From NCBI RefSeq assembly GCF_000283155.1, contig NW_004454262.1, positions 3,844,304-3,908,303 on the forward strand: DNA of 64,000 bases, given 5' to 3'. Shown here piece after piece: positions 36,101 through 48,202 of the stretch. Within the stretch, counting starts at the first letter, position 1; every line of letters begins with the position of its first letter. Both the position numbers and the translations under genes were made by a program. The notes under the pieces are model-generated. The model worked only from the letters and a program-made list of their open reading frames with translations, ran no database searches and was not told the origin of the DNA. Origin of the DNA: Ceratotherium simum simum. Its lineage: Eukaryota; Chordata; Mammalia; Perissodactyla; Rhinocerotidae.

Positions 36101-37504
36101 GGTTCTTGTCACCACGTACACTTCTGTCCCAGCTCTGTGACTGCTAATAGCTGGCCCAGTGGTGGCCCTAGAGCTCAGGGATCACATTATTAAGGTGTAG
36201 TTCATCTGTACTACAATTTACGTGAAATAGACCATGTGTGGCTACTAACTATCACATTACTGACATTTTACTACTGTGGTTAGTGGTTAAGTACCATTTT
36301 TTCCCCTCTTGAGAGCAAACTTTTAAGAATATAAACCATTTCCACAGCAGGAGGCAAAGTGGTTTAGATAAGAGTCCTTGACTAGGATAAAGGAAAAGAG
36401 AAATATTAGGAGGTCTGGATTACAATTAGCTTTAGCCCTGAACAGTGTGAGCCACTCTTCTTTAGTAAATGAGGTGAAAACGGCATGAAGATTAAAGAAA
36501 TATCTGTGGCTGTACATGTCTTAGAAGCCAAATGTTAATAACTCTTCGTTATGTGTCAAAATCTTAAGAACACCACAAAAGTTATTGCTCTCATAGGATA
36601 TTAATTTATTCTTTAAATGAAAAATAATAATGATGATAAAGATTAAGCTTACTGGCCAATCACCAACCCATGAAGACATTCGCTGTACATAGGGCTTTTT
36701 GGATGTCATTTCTTCTGCCAGATTACATTGTTAAAAGTAGATTGTGGTTTATGCCTGCTGTACTTATTTTAATTTGGATCTCTGTGTTCTCACAGGACTT
36801 CCTAACCTTCTGGCATTTTTCACCAGACTCTTCCATGGTCTTTATGGAATGGCAGTTAGAGAGCTGATATTATGTTGTTAGGAAATGAAGCCAATATCTG
36901 TGTCTCGTTTTCTGGGCGTCTACTGCCAGGAGCAGATGACTTACATGCAAAGAATTAATGATTGACTTCCTAGTCTTGATTTCATATGGAAGTTTTTTTC
37001 AAAAAAAATAAAGAGAAAAGGAATCGATGTAAAATGACAGAGAGGCCAGGAAGAAAGAAAGAGAGGAGAAAAGAAGGGACATCTTTTTCACTTTGATTAA
37101 ATAGTATCAGTATCTTCAGTTGATCGTATGCTATGGCTCCTAGAATTTAGCACATCGTTCTGTTTTCAGACTCTTGATTGATTGAGAAGACAATGACCTG
37201 GAAATGGAAGATCTGTTTGCGTGGTGGAGGAGAGCTGTGAGATAAACATCTTTCTTAGATCTAAGTGTCTCTCTCCATCCACCTGTTATTGTTCTGACAC
37301 AGACATGCAGGTTTCAGCAGGGGGACACTCTCTGTGCACATGAGTGACGTGGTTCATCTCGTAGTGTAAGGCTCAGCAGGAATCATGCCAGCTCTGGCAT
37401 CATTCAAGTTGTTTTTGCTTAAGGATCTACCTATGTATGATTTTCTGTTCTGTTATGATTCAGTTTGACTGACTATAATCTATTCATTCTTCTATTCTAC
37501 ATTG

Positions 37505-37680
37505 AATATTTTCCCAACATTTTATTATGAAAAATTTAAAACACAAAAAAGTAAGGAATTTTAGAGTGAGTACCTATATACTCACCTCCTAGATTCTGCA
37601 ATTAAGATTTTGCTGTATTTGCATTATTACATATCTGCTCCTCTGTCCATTCCTCCTCAAAGTGGGAACTCTTTCCCACT
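37505..37680 (-). mobile_element. L1M 3' UTR fragment, antisense
   Basis: CATTTTATTATGAAAAATTT followed by GTGAGTACCTATATACTCAC and CTAGATTCTGCAATTAAG is the common antisense L1M 3' UTR text. Confidence 0.75.
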
Positions 37681-37809
37681 CAGTGCTAGAGACACAAATG
37701 TTTGTTGTTGGGAGTGGAATTAATAAATTTTCTCCATAATAAGTAGTGGTAAGAAATATAGAGCACCTGAAGTAACAAATATATTTTATTTCTTTTATAA
37801 CAACCACCA

Positions 37810-38030
37810 CCAGGCACATGCTAAATACATTACAAACAGAATTTCATTTAGTATTCACAGTGATCCCAATGGGTGGGGGCTGTTATCCTATTTTGTAAGT
37901 GGAGAAGCTGAGGTTCAGAGGGGTAAAGTAACCTGCTCAAGATGATTACAATCATAGGCAAAGAAGGCAACATTTGAACTCAGATATGCCTGCTCTCAGA
38001 GCTGTTCCTCATAACCGCTGTGCCATACGT
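37810..38030 (-). repeat. MIR SINE, antisense
   Basis: GTATTCACAGTGATCCCAAT, GAGAAGCTGAGGTTCAGAGG and CATTTGAACTCAGATATG follow MIR in reverse. Confidence 0.82.
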
Positions 38031-38534
38031 TCTTCCCATGCATTCCTCCCCTAACACCTGGTCCTCATTTGCAGCCAGAGGAACTGTTGAGAAGGACCGA
38101 GACTTGCTCCAGACATTCACGTAAAAACTGTATGGTAGAAATTCTCTAGAATCCAAAGACCCCTTCTAATGTACCAGTGATGTCTGCTCACTTGTTCTTC
38201 AAATAGGCAGATGAAATGGAAATAATGCAGTAGATTTGCTTTTTTTTTTGGTTCAGAGAAATATCTCATATGGAAAAGTAAAAATTGTATATGTACTTGT
38301 TTTATCCTGGGATTGACAGTTCTTCATTATTTCTCCTCTAAATTGTTAGGGAATCTCTATAACATAGTTGCCTTGGATGGCTATCAGAATTGTTTCTAAG
38401 GGAAGGGAACCAAATCCAGACTGTGATGTAATTCTTTCAACCCTTGGAAAAAGAAAAAAAAGCTCTCATTTGCTCTTTTTCAGTGTTTGACTTCAGTTGA
38501 TGCATCCAGGTAGTTTTGGGGTTTGGTTTTGGTC

Positions 38535-38629
38535 TCTAAAATTATTTAATTTAAATTTTATTTTATTGTGGTAAGAGCAGTTGACATGAGATCTACCGTC
38601 TTAACAAATTTTTAAGTGTACAAATAGTA
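38535..38629 (-). mobile_element. L1 3' UTR, left part of an L1 split by a transposon
   Basis: TATTTTATTGTGGTAAGAGC, a TGAGATCTACCGTCTTAAC motif and TTTTTAAGTGTACAAATAGT are antisense L1 3' UTR. The text stops at 38629 and resumes at 39988 with TTGTTAACTATAGGTGC, as expected for one interrupted element. Confidence 0.85.
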
Positions 38630-39985
38630 TAGTAGTGTGCTACATACAAATATTTCGGTCAAGGATGGACTGCATATTCAACAATGGTCCCATAAGATTA
38701 AATGGAGCTGAGGAATTCCTGTCTCCTAGTGACCTCTTAACATCACAGCTCGGTGTGGATGAGGGTGACATTGGGGAGCTCCTTGAGGTGGTTCCTGGGG
38801 CATTAACCAATGAGGAGTTGTTGGAACTGGACGAGAATGCATAACTGAAGAAGAGGCAAGAGAACAGGAAACTGCAGGAGAAGAAAAAGAAGAACCTTGA
38901 AGAAAATTCACAGTGAAGGGATTAGCAGAAGCTTTTGCAGACCTCAACAAGCTCCTTAAAAAGATTGAAAACATGGACTCCGACACTGAAAGATTTTTTC
39001 ATTAATAGAGAGGAATCTTTATGACACGTTGTCTGCTTACAAGTAAACCTATGATGAAAAAAGAAACAAACCAAGCAAACCACCGTGGACATATTTCTGA
39101 ACAGAGTGACACTTCCTCAAGAAGAAGAACCTCAGGCTGGTCCTTCAGGAGGCATTCCAGAAGACGGCATTGTTTTCATGGGAGATGACAGCTCCATGTG
39201 TGTTATTGCCCCTGAAGACCTTCTAGTGGGACAAGATGTGGAGGTGGAAGACAGTGATACTGATGATCCTGACCCTGTGTAGGCCTAGACTGCTGTGTGT
39301 GTGTTTGTCTTAGTGTTTAAGAAAAAAGTTTAAAAAGTTAAAAAAAAATTTTTTAATCAACAAAAGCTTATAAAATAAGAGTATAAAGAAAATATTTTTG
39401 TACAGCTGTTCAATGTGTTTGTGTTTTAAGCTAAGTGTTATTACAAAAGAGTCAAAAAGTTAAAATTTAAAAGTTTATAAAGTAAAAAAATTATGATAAG
39501 CTATGGTTAATTTTATTATTGAAGAAAGAAAAATATTTTTTTACAAATTTAGTATAGCTTAAGTGTACAGTGTTTGTAAAGTCTACAGTAATGTGTAGTG
39601 ATGTCCTAGGCCTTCACATTCACTCACCACTCACTTTCTGACTCCCCCCGAGCAACGTCCAGTCCTGCAGGCTCCATTCATGTAAGTGCCCTATACAGGA
39701 GTACCGTTTGTTATCTTTTATACCATATTTTTACTGTACCTTTTCTATGTTTTGATAGATACACAAATACTTACCATTGTGTTACAGTTACCTACAGTAT
39801 TCAGTACAGTAACATGCTGTACAGGTTTGTAGCCTAGGAGCAATAGGCTATACCATAGAGCCTAGGTGTGTAGTAGGCTGTACCACCTAGGTTTGTGTAA
39901 GTACACTCTATGATGTTTGCACAGCGACGAAATCGCCTAATGATGCATTTCTCAGTACGTATTCCTGTTAAGTGACACATGACCA
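38630..39985 (+). mobile_element. Tigger (pogo-type Tc1/mariner) DNA transposon, internally deleted
   Basis: Terminal sequences match the inverted repeats of a Tigger family: left end containing TTTCGGTCAAGGATGG and GGTCCCATAAGATTA; right end with ATCGCCTAATGATGCATTTC then AAGTGACACATGACCA. TA dinucleotides at 38628-38629 and 39986-39987 fit the TA target duplication. The element is about 1.36 kb, shorter than the roughly 2.4-kb autonomous form as I recall it. It lacks the DNA-binding and DDE regions and keeps only the acidic C-terminal coding part, now broken by stops. Confidence 0.88.
38660..39282 (+). pseudogene. Tigger transposase C-terminal remnant
   Basis: Two open segments (38635-38844 and 39085-39282) in different frames, separated by stops and indels, encode parts recognisable as the tail of Tigger-type transposases: a TNEELLEL motif in the first, and QEEEPQAGPSGG, FMGDDSS and DSDTDDPDP in the second. 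The catalytic domain is absent. It is a fossil inside a transposon, not a host gene. Confidence 0.8.
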
Positions 39986-39987
39986 TA

Positions 39988-40612
39988 TTGTTAACTATAG
40001 GTGCAGTGTTGTACAGCAGATCTCCAGGGCTTACTCATCTTGCTTAACTGAAACTTTATGCCTGTTGATTAGCAGCTCCCATTTCCCCTCCCCCCAGCCC
40101 TTGGCGATCACCATTCCACCCTGATTCTATGACTTTGACTATTTTAGACGCCTCATGTAGGTGGAATCATGCAGCGTTTGTCGTTCTATGACTGGCTTAT
40201 TTCACTTAGCGTAATGTCCTCAAGGTTCATTCATATTGTTGCATATTGCAGAATTTCCTTCTTTAAGGTTGAATGGTATTCCATTGCATGTACATACCAC
40301 ATTTTCTTTATCCATTGCTCTGTCGATGGACGTTAGGTTGTTTCCACATCTTCGCTGTTGTAAATAGTGTTGCAGTGCATGTGGCAGTGCTAATGTCTCT
40401 TCAAGATTTTGATTTCAATTCTTTTGGATAAATACCCAGAAGTGGAATTGCTAGATCATATGTTAGCTCTATTTTTAATTTTTTGAGGCACCTCCATACT
40501 GTTTTCCATAGCAGCTGCATCATTTTGCATTCCCACCAACAGTGTGTGAGGGTTCTCTTTTCTCCACATCCTAACACTTGTCTTTTCTTTTTTTGATAAA
40601 AGCCTGTTTAGC
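39988..40612 (-). mobile_element. L1 3' UTR/ORF2 end, right part of the split L1
   Basis: Continues the interrupted L1: TACAGCAGATCTCCAGGGC, a CTATGACTTTGACTATTTTA segment, AGTGGAATTGCTAGATCATA and ACTTGTCTTTTCTTTTTTTG. Antisense and 5'-truncated. Confidence 0.88.
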
Positions 40613-41389
40613 ACTTAAAATCTAACTATTTGTTTGAACCTTTTGACCCAGCAGGTCCTTGCTCGTTACCTTTTCTGTCGTCTAAGCAGTGTGTTGTGAG
40701 CTGCTCACTAATCCTTCCTCATCAGTACTGCCTCAGGCATGCTGAAGTTTAGTGGATGAGACAGTCACAGCAGCTGAGCTCTGTCATGTCACACAGCGGT
40801 GTGCTGAATATTCATTAGAAAATATGCAATTAAATTGTAGACTAAACTTGTTTTAAATAGTTTCCAACTTATGTGTACTATTGGTTCTTGGTTTGAATGT
40901 TTTTGTTAGTTTGTCCTTTAGCGATTCTCTTCTGTTTCACTCACAAATATTAGGTCTTCTCCATAACTTGCTGATGTAAACCATTGTAAACTCACTTTTA
41001 CTTTAATGCATCTGCTTCATAGCACAGTGCTGAAGATGCTGAAGTGTGATTTCTAAATGTATTTTCTTAGATCAGTGGTCATGCTGACAAAGTGTCCAAA
41101 CCTATTGAAAAGTCTGTGTACATTAAATCCACTTGATTATGAAATACTAATATCTGGCTAAGGGGTCAGATTTTCTTGGGAACAAGGCACTATCATAAAG
41201 GGATCTCAAATTCAAGAAAAGGGCTGAGGCACCCTGGCTGCCTGCAGCAGAACTACCAGAGAGTTGTCAAGCCCTGAACTTCTGTTCCTGCTAACCATAG
41301 TACACTTTTAACCTGAGCATCTCTATCGTCTGGCTTATGTTTTCTAGTATGACTCATGTCTGGGAAAAGTAAGACTTCAAATTCCTACT

Positions 41390-41560
41390 TCTGCTGCCTT
41401 CTACTTAAGTGACTTCAGTCAAGTTACTTAACATCACTGAGCTTCAGTGCCTTCTAAAAGAGGTATAGGGGTATTATGGTGAAAAGAGATAACGTATGTA
41501 AGATATTTAGCATACTGCCTCTCAGCGTAGTAATGCTTGTTAAATGGGAGCTATTTTTAA
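41390..41560 (+). repeat. MIR SINE
   Basis: CTTAAGTGACTTCAGTCAAG, ACTTAACATCACTGAGC and GTAATGCTTGTTAAATGGGA are in MIR order. Confidence 0.78.
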
Positions 41561-41786
41561 TGTTACTATTATATCTAGTTACTCAATGAGAGAGAAAAAG
41601 TGATTTCTTTTAACAGTCAGAAGACTAAAATATTGTGTTCTATAAAGTCAATTGAAAGAGAATTGAAGGAAAAATAAAAACACGGATTTACTGAATCATT
41701 CTGAAGAGATTAATATATTTCAGAGCTATATTTCTTGGTAAAATGTATCTATAAACCTATATATGATAGAAGTACAAGTAATAATC

Positions 41787-42100
41787 AAGAATATTGATTT
41801 ACGTCCCATTTGCAACAACATGGATGGGGCTGGAGCATATTATGTTAAGTGAAATAAGCCAGAAAGAGAAAGACAAACACTGTATGATCTCACTCATATG
41901 TGGAATATAAACCAACATGGACAGAGAAAACTGTATTGTGGTTACCAGGGGCAAGGGGGGTGAGAGGTGGGCACAAGGGGTGAAGGGAGTCATATATATG
42001 GTGATGGACAAACAAAAATGTACAACCCAAAATTTCACAATGTTAAAAACTATTAAAACATCAATTTTAAAAAATTAAAAAAAAAAAGAATATTGATTTA
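41787..42100 (+). mobile_element. Young 5'-truncated L1 with 15-bp target-site duplication
   Basis: Body 41802-42085: starts within late ORF2 (CAACAACATGGATGGGGCTG), then TTATGTTAAGTGAAATAAGC, TGGTTACCAGGGGCAAGG and an A-rich end. Flanked by AAGAATATTGATTTA at 41787-41801 and 42086-42100, an exact duplication. Low divergence from the second copy at 60669-60831 indicates recent activity. Confidence 0.95.
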
Positions 42101-42785
42101 AATACCATCTCTTATAGGTCTGAATACACTGATATTAAGTGAGATAATGTAGTTGTGAATTATTTGGGGGATGGTCTTTTTATTCAAACCTAAATAAAAT
42201 TTTAATTTTTATCCTTTACGGTCTAATATACATTAGTTTTTTTTTAATCTTTTTTTAGTGAAATTTTATATAATGACTATTTGATGAAATGTTTTCTCTC
42301 ATGTTGTAAATACCATTCCCACCTTTAAGGGGATTGGAGTCATGATTATTGCCACTGTGTCCACCCCTATCCCCACCCCTCCAGAATTTAATTTTCCTGC
42401 TTTGTACTATTTCTTGCTTTACACCTATTCCCATTTTTGCATAGCATGTGGTATTTTAATTATTTCTTTAGATATCTAGATTCACAATCTCTTTTAGAGA
42501 CAGACTTCGTCATCTTGATGCTTCTAGAAAAGGGTCTTATGCCTAATTGGTGCTCAGTAGTTCTTGAGTGAATTAAGTTGGTGGTAACCCTCAGAGATGT
42601 AATACCCAAGGTACAAGAAAGCTCTCTTGTTAATTTTTATTTCAGTCACGTGGTCATCATTCTGACTCTGATAGTGTGTGTGCTGTTGATGGCCCAACAG
42701 TGTTTATGTATTTGTGACTGTAATCCTGACCCCATTGCCTGGCTAATATAGAGTTGGTGTCTAACACTGATATGTTAACATTTTG

Positions 42786-44010
42786 TGCTTGGAGGATTCT
42801 AGGAAGATGGTGATAATGGCAACATAATTTTTCAATCTGCCTGAGTCCTTACATAAAAAAGGAACAACTAGATCATACAACCAAAAACCCATAGACAACA
42901 TTTACAGCAAAACTGAGTGACAAGGTAACCCTAAGAACCCCAAGATACAAGTGGATGGGAAAAACCACCTATGGCTACAAGACCCGCTGTGGTATCAGTG
43001 GCTGTGAGAGAAAGCAGAGGGGAATAAGGGGGTGTCTAGCGGACTTGAGACCAGGAGAACTCCAAAACAGCTGGCAGATGTTCCCTGGGAAAGACCGGGG
43101 CCTCTCTGAGAAGAGTTAGGTAGAGGGGCTGGGCTCGGGCAGCCCAGCAGCCCCTGTGAACTCACAGTTGAGCAGCCAGGGCTTCCTGCCAGGGCCAGGC
43201 TCACTAGAGGAGAATAAAACCTGACCAAGATAGGGACATAGAAACAAAGGAAAGGGAAGGTCCAGAGAAAGGTGAGGAGGGGCCAGAGCCAGGAAGTCTC
43301 AGAAAACAAGGGACCAGAGTTTGAACACTAAATGAAAACTACAGAAGAGGGGAGCTCTGTGAGGTTAGAAGAGTTATTCCAGTGCCTACCTCCTTCTAAA
43401 GAGATTGGTGACAGTGTTTTCACCTAAAAACAAGCACCAGAAAAGTACCGGGGTCAAATCCAATGCTAAGGGTTAAGACAAAGTGAAAAGGAGAAGAGTA
43501 ACATCCTTGGCAGTGAAAGCACACCATAAAGACACGCCCACAAGACAGATGGCAACTGTAATTTACTATTTCAGAATAAACTACAAGACGTTTTTTACAG
43601 TGATGCAGGGCATGAAAGAACAACAAAAATCAGAATTAAAAAATGTCAAATGAGGTGACAGAACTCAGGAAATATTTATAAATAAAAGATTATTTCAGAA
43701 ATGAAAATTAACCTAGAAGGAACATAAGAGCAAGGAGACACAGACAATGCTGTAAGAGAAATAGAAGGGGAAAGGAGGACTGTTTTAAAAATCACAAAGC
43801 AATAGGGAAAAAAAGATTTACAATTAAGTGAGAAATACTGAAGACTGGCAAAGATGATTCAACCTACAAATAAGAGTCCCTGAAGAAAAAAACAAAGCAA
43901 AAGAAAGGAATGGAACAAATACAAAAACAATAATTCAAGAAAAATTTCCTGAAACTCCAAAAGAACAAAGCTTGAAACTATAAATTAAAATAGTACACTG
44001 TGTATCTGAT
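42786..44010 (+). mobile_element. HAL1/L1M-type LINE (5' UTR and ORF1-like region), sense
   Basis: A-rich sense text with the start GGAAGATGGTGATAATGG, later GAGGTGACAGAACTCAGG and an ORF1-like end AAGAAAAATTTCCTGAAACT. It resembles half-L1 (HAL1) or L1M ORF1 sequence. No intact frame. Family assignment is from memory and moderately uncertain. Confidence 0.6.
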
Positions 44011-44014
44011 AATA

Positions 44015-44305
44015 GTGACCCATGATGAGCTGTTAAGTGCTTGAAATGTGGCAAGTGTGGATAGAGATGTGCGACAAGTAGGATTCCAAAGACTTAGTAT
44101 GAAAATAAAAAGTAAATTATCTCTTTAATAACTTTTTATGTTGTTGCATGTTGAAATGATAATATTTTGGATAGGTTGTGTTAAATAAAATATATTTTTA
44201 AAATTTCACCTCTTTTTACTCTTTAATGTGGCTACTAGAAAATTTATAATTCCATAGTTACACTGTGTTTGTGGGTTGCATTATTATTCTGTTGGACAGC
44301 GCTAA
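44015..44305 (-). mobile_element. hAT-like nonautonomous DNA transposon
   Basis: GTGCTTGAAATGTGGCAAGT, CAAAGACTTAGTATGAAAA, a GTTGAAATGATAATATTTTG motif and a right end with TTCTGTTGGACAGCGCTAA match a common mammalian short DNA transposon whose ends read TTGGACAGCGC. A related but distinct piece is at 51060-51265. I do not assert a family name. Confidence 0.65.
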
Positions 44306-46669
44306 TCATGAACTCTAGCCTCCCTTCTGGATCAGGGCAATGTACAGAATCTTCTTCATTCTGGGTCCAAAAAATCTCCCTGAATAGAATTTTCATGGGA
44401 ATAGTCCTTTTGAGGCTTTTTCTCTTTCTCTCTTAATCTGCTTAGAATCTCTCTCTTTGTTTTTCCATGGATTATTTCTTATAGCATGTCTCAGAATGCT
44501 TTATCCTCCTGAATATACCAGAGCACAGCGGTCCTTTCATCTCCATCAGGATGAGGAAGGCTGTGCTGCAGCCGTCATGCTCCCCTCTGCGTATGTCCAT
44601 CATCTCTGTGAACACAGCACCCTTCTGCAGGGCTCTAGAGCCATAGCTTTCTAGATATCCTTGATCTGAAGTATAGCTACTGTCTTTTGTGGCTCCCTCT
44701 GGAAATGCTACATTTTTCTCCTCTTTTTTTGTACCCCCCTCCAGCTTTTGCCCTCCGTTGTATTTTAATGCTCTCCAACAGAATTTGTCTTTATTTTCCT
44801 TGTGATTTATCTTTTCCAGATAATCAGTTTAAAGTGGAGCTTCTGTGGTATTAGACTTACACATCTTCTTTATTTAAACTGGTTTTCTTTTAGGGAAAAA
44901 AATAATCTTCATTAAAATTATTAAAATCAGTGATATGTGGAAAAAAATAGAATTTCAGGGAAAATAAGCTGAAACTTCTATTGTTCCATTGAAAATTTGA
45001 AATAGAAAGCCAGTAATTACTTGAAGATATTTTACAGAGTCAGTTCAAAAACTTTTACATAGTATAGATGTTCTTCAAAAGAATAAATATTACCATTCCA
45101 CATTTCTTTCTCTAAATCTGTTCAGTGGGAAGAATATTCCTTATATTTCCACGTTCATTCTGACACACCTGTCTCCAACCAGCCCTTCTTGGAGTCAGCA
45201 TTAATATAAAGAATAAACTGAATCATGATAGATCTAAAAACAATCCTGTTTCAATGCGTTAGTAAACAGTAATGGAAAAATAAAATACCACCATTCGTCC
45301 TGAAGTATCTTTTTTTAATGTAGAATAGCTATAGACATTTACCTAAATGAGGAACTCACATTGGGAAGTGAGTTCTTTTTTACATGGTATCATTACTAGT
45401 GGGTATTAATGAAGATGAATTGCTACGTGTTCGAGTATTCAAAGCTAAGATAAACAGCCATTATTTTAGAACTCTTAATTTGTGAATCATACTGGGTATG
45501 ACTATAATTGCAATTTTGTTTTCCATAAGAAGATTTTTCTTGATATGAAGTTATTTTAATGAAAAGAATTATTTAATTTCAACTTTATCTGAATGTTGAT
45601 AACTTGCTTAACTGTGGCTCTGGAAATCTTGACAGTGCTATTTTTATGTACCACATCTTTTCTTCATAAATAAATTTTTGTTAGTTTGTAATTTAGTCAC
45701 TGCATGTGTCTGCCTAAATTATTACTAATTCTCAATTACTAAAATCTGGTGAGATTTAGTACTTAACAAATAAGCATTTATTACAGTATCTGGAATTGAG
45801 AAGTGAAATAGATATGTGCTTCTGCACATCTTTCCTTGTTTTCTTTAAGAACACGTATTTTCTATTATGTTCTTAATTAGAGAACAGAAAATTTTCTATC
45901 TTATTAATGCAAGCTATTGAGGACTGGGAAATTGGGATATAGAAAAAGAAAGATTTAGATAGGATTATTTTCTAGCTTCTCTGTTCTATGTCTTACAGCT
46001 CGTTCATAAAAACCAAACCTTGGTGTGTATTTGGTTACGTTTAGGAGAGACACTCTCTGATGCTCCTTGTCAATGAGCCTAGGCAGCCCATTTGGTGCCC
46101 CCACAGGGAGAGAGTATCCCACCCTCCTGCCCCACCCCTACATACACATACACACTGGGAGCTTCTCCAGACCCCTCGGTGCCTGGCTCGCTAGATGCGC
46201 TCATCTCTGTGCGTGTGGTTGCAGTGGAGGTGGTCCTCTACATATGCACTTCTTGTGAACATTTATCACATTACCACTTTACCAAAACTATTTTTAAGCA
46301 CCTGGATAAGAATATTCTGTTCAAGCCCACAGAGCTTGAGGAAAAAAGTGTCAGTGGCAGAGCTGGGGCCAGAGCACCTGCCTTTGGACTTCCCTTCTAT
46401 GATTCTGTTCAGGGCACCATGACCACCTATAAGATCTAATCAAGGACAAAACATAAGAAATATTATCCTTTCTAACACTTACGTTACTAACTGTTTAGTA
46501 ATTTTTTTCGGTCATCCTCAATTTCATTTTGGTGTGAAAATTAAATTGTGAAAACAGTTGCGTAAGAGGCAAGCATTAAAAATAGGCAGAGACAAGTAAT
46601 AAGTGATTTCCAAGGAAAATGGAGAAGAAGAAGAAGGAAAATTCAGTAGCCCCTCATTTCGTCTATGTT

Positions 46670-46830
46670 ACAAATTTTATTTCTACTCTGATTCCATTCT
46701 TTTGTAGATGGGAAAAGTTATACCCACAGAAATTAAAATGACTTGTCCAAGTTCAATTTAATGGAGGTTATAACCCAGATTTCCTGACTCTCCATTCAAT
46801 ATTGTTTCCAATATGCTATGCTGACTTCCC
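46670..46830 (-). repeat. MIR SINE, antisense
   Basis: GTAGATGGGAAAAGTTATAC, AATGACTTGTCCAAGTTC and ACCCAGATTTCCTGACTC are MIR in reverse. Confidence 0.72.
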
Positions 46831-47027
46831 CTAGTTTGGGAAAGAAGGTAATTTTATTGTAGAAGTTAACTAAATCTGAAGCTAATACCACAGAACTGTG
46901 GAGAAGATCTGAATCAAGAACTCTTATAAAATGTGGTGAGTCCAAATGGGAGTTTACTTCTAAATGAATCTATTAAGTGCACTGTGTGATTCCTGGAAGA
47001 GTGTCTGCCAGCACCATTACTGTATCA

Positions 47028-47103
47028 GTTAGCTTTGCTGTGTAACAAACCATCCCAAAACTTAGTTGCTTAAAACAACAGTCATGTATTATAAATATTT
47101 TAC
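47028..47103 (-). mobile_element. MLT1/MaLR-like LTR scrap, antisense
   Basis: AGCTTTGCTGTGTAACAAAC followed by AAACTTAGTTGCTTAAAACA is the reverse complement of a MaLR LTR 3' end. Only about 75 bases survive. Confidence 0.55.
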
Positions 47104-47126
47104 AGCAGCTAATCATTAGAATCATA

Positions 47127-47412
47127 CCATAGCAATATTTGTTTTGTTTGTTTGTTTGTTTTTTGTGAGGAAGATCGGCCCTGAGCTAACATCTGCCAAT
47201 CTTCCTCTTTTTTGCTGAGGAAGACTGGCCCTGGGCTAACATCCATGCCTATCTTCCTCCACTTTATATGACACGCTGCCACAGCATGGCTTGCCAAGCG
47301 GTGCATTGGTGCACGCCCGGGATCCAAACCGGTGAACCCCGGGCCGCCGCAGCAGAGCGCACATACTTAACCGCTTACGCCACCGGGCCAGCCCCTCCAT
47401 AGCAATATTTGT
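47127..47412 (-). mobile_element. ERE2-type SINE with 16-bp target-site duplication, antisense
   Basis: Body 47143-47396: two AGCTAACATC units, the tRNA-derived head in reverse, ending GGGCCAGCCCCT. Flanked by CCATAGCAATATTTGT at 47127-47142 and 47397-47412. Confidence 0.94.
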
Positions 47413-48104
47413 ATTTCTTCTTCTGCTACTTAGCTTTCTATCAGATCTTTGAGGTCCATTGTAATTAAATCCATATACTTCTTAAGTGATGCAAATTTTA
47501 AAGACTATCTTGAAAAAGGAAAGAGAAATTTCTGATTTTCTCTGACCTATATTTCACACAAAAAATAATGGTATTTCATCATAATGTAATCTGTATTTAA
47601 ACTTTTTATTTTTGTTTTTAAATGAAATATTTAATAAATGTTAAAAAAGGAATAATAATAGTGTTTCGTGATTACAGATAACATTTTTTTTGTAACCTTT
47701 GTACTACTGTAATGCCCTAATTGTGAAAAATTTAAACTCGGGCATTTTTTTAAAATTACTATTGTTATCAATAATGGTTTATGTTGGGTTTTATGGATTT
47801 CAAACTGTCTTCTTGAGATTTAACTATGTCGTTTTTAAACCAGCTGGGTACAGTGTCACACTTGATCATTCATGCTGCTATGATTCTTGGGTTTGTTTTT
47901 ATTTGTGATAGAAATTTTCAAGGGTAAGTTCCCAGATATTCTTCTCTGGTACGGATAGTTGTCAAGAAAGGATGTTGATCCCCGCCCCTTCGTGTAGGTG
48001 TCTAAGATGAGGCCGCCCAGCGTTCATAGTCAGTGTGTCCTTTCCTTCGTGTGCTGCTTTTTGCTCCCGTTAATGGTCAATCTTTGTACCCCTTTTGTTT
48101 GCAG

Positions 48105-48202
48105 TGTCTCAGTTTGAAACTGAATTCTACATCAGTGGACTTGCACCTCTCTGTGATCAGCTTGTTGTACTGTCCTACGTAAAGGAGGTTTCAGAGAAAA
48201 CG
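48105..48202 (+). CDS. VPS41: VPS41 coding exon (about residues 262-294)
   Basis: This 98-nt exon completes a Val codon split with the previous exon and encodes SQFETEFYISGLAPLC then DQLVVLSYVKEVSEKT. Phase 1 in, phase 0 out. Acceptor TTTGCAG, donor GTAATT. The Ser of VVLSYV is residue 285 by my numbering, the site of the human S285P variant linked to a childhood neurodegenerative disorder; it is the normal Ser here. Residue 290 is Val where I recall Ile in human. Confidence 0.97.

Larger units (their letters stand above)
33844..48104 (+). other. VPS41: VPS41 intron (14.3 kb)
   Basis: Contains MIR copies (34045-34255, 35690-35870, 35940-36100, 37810-38030, 41390-41560, 46670-46830), a sense L2 (34330-34860), an antisense L1M (37505-37680), an L1 split by a Tigger transposon (38535-40612), a young L1 tail (41787-42100), a HAL1/L1M-like stretch (42786-44010), a hAT-like element (44015-44305), an LTR scrap (47028-47103) and an ERE2 (47127-47412). 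I see nothing in 34930-35680, 36110-37500, 40620-41380, 42105-42780, 44310-46660 or 47415-48090. Confidence 0.86.
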
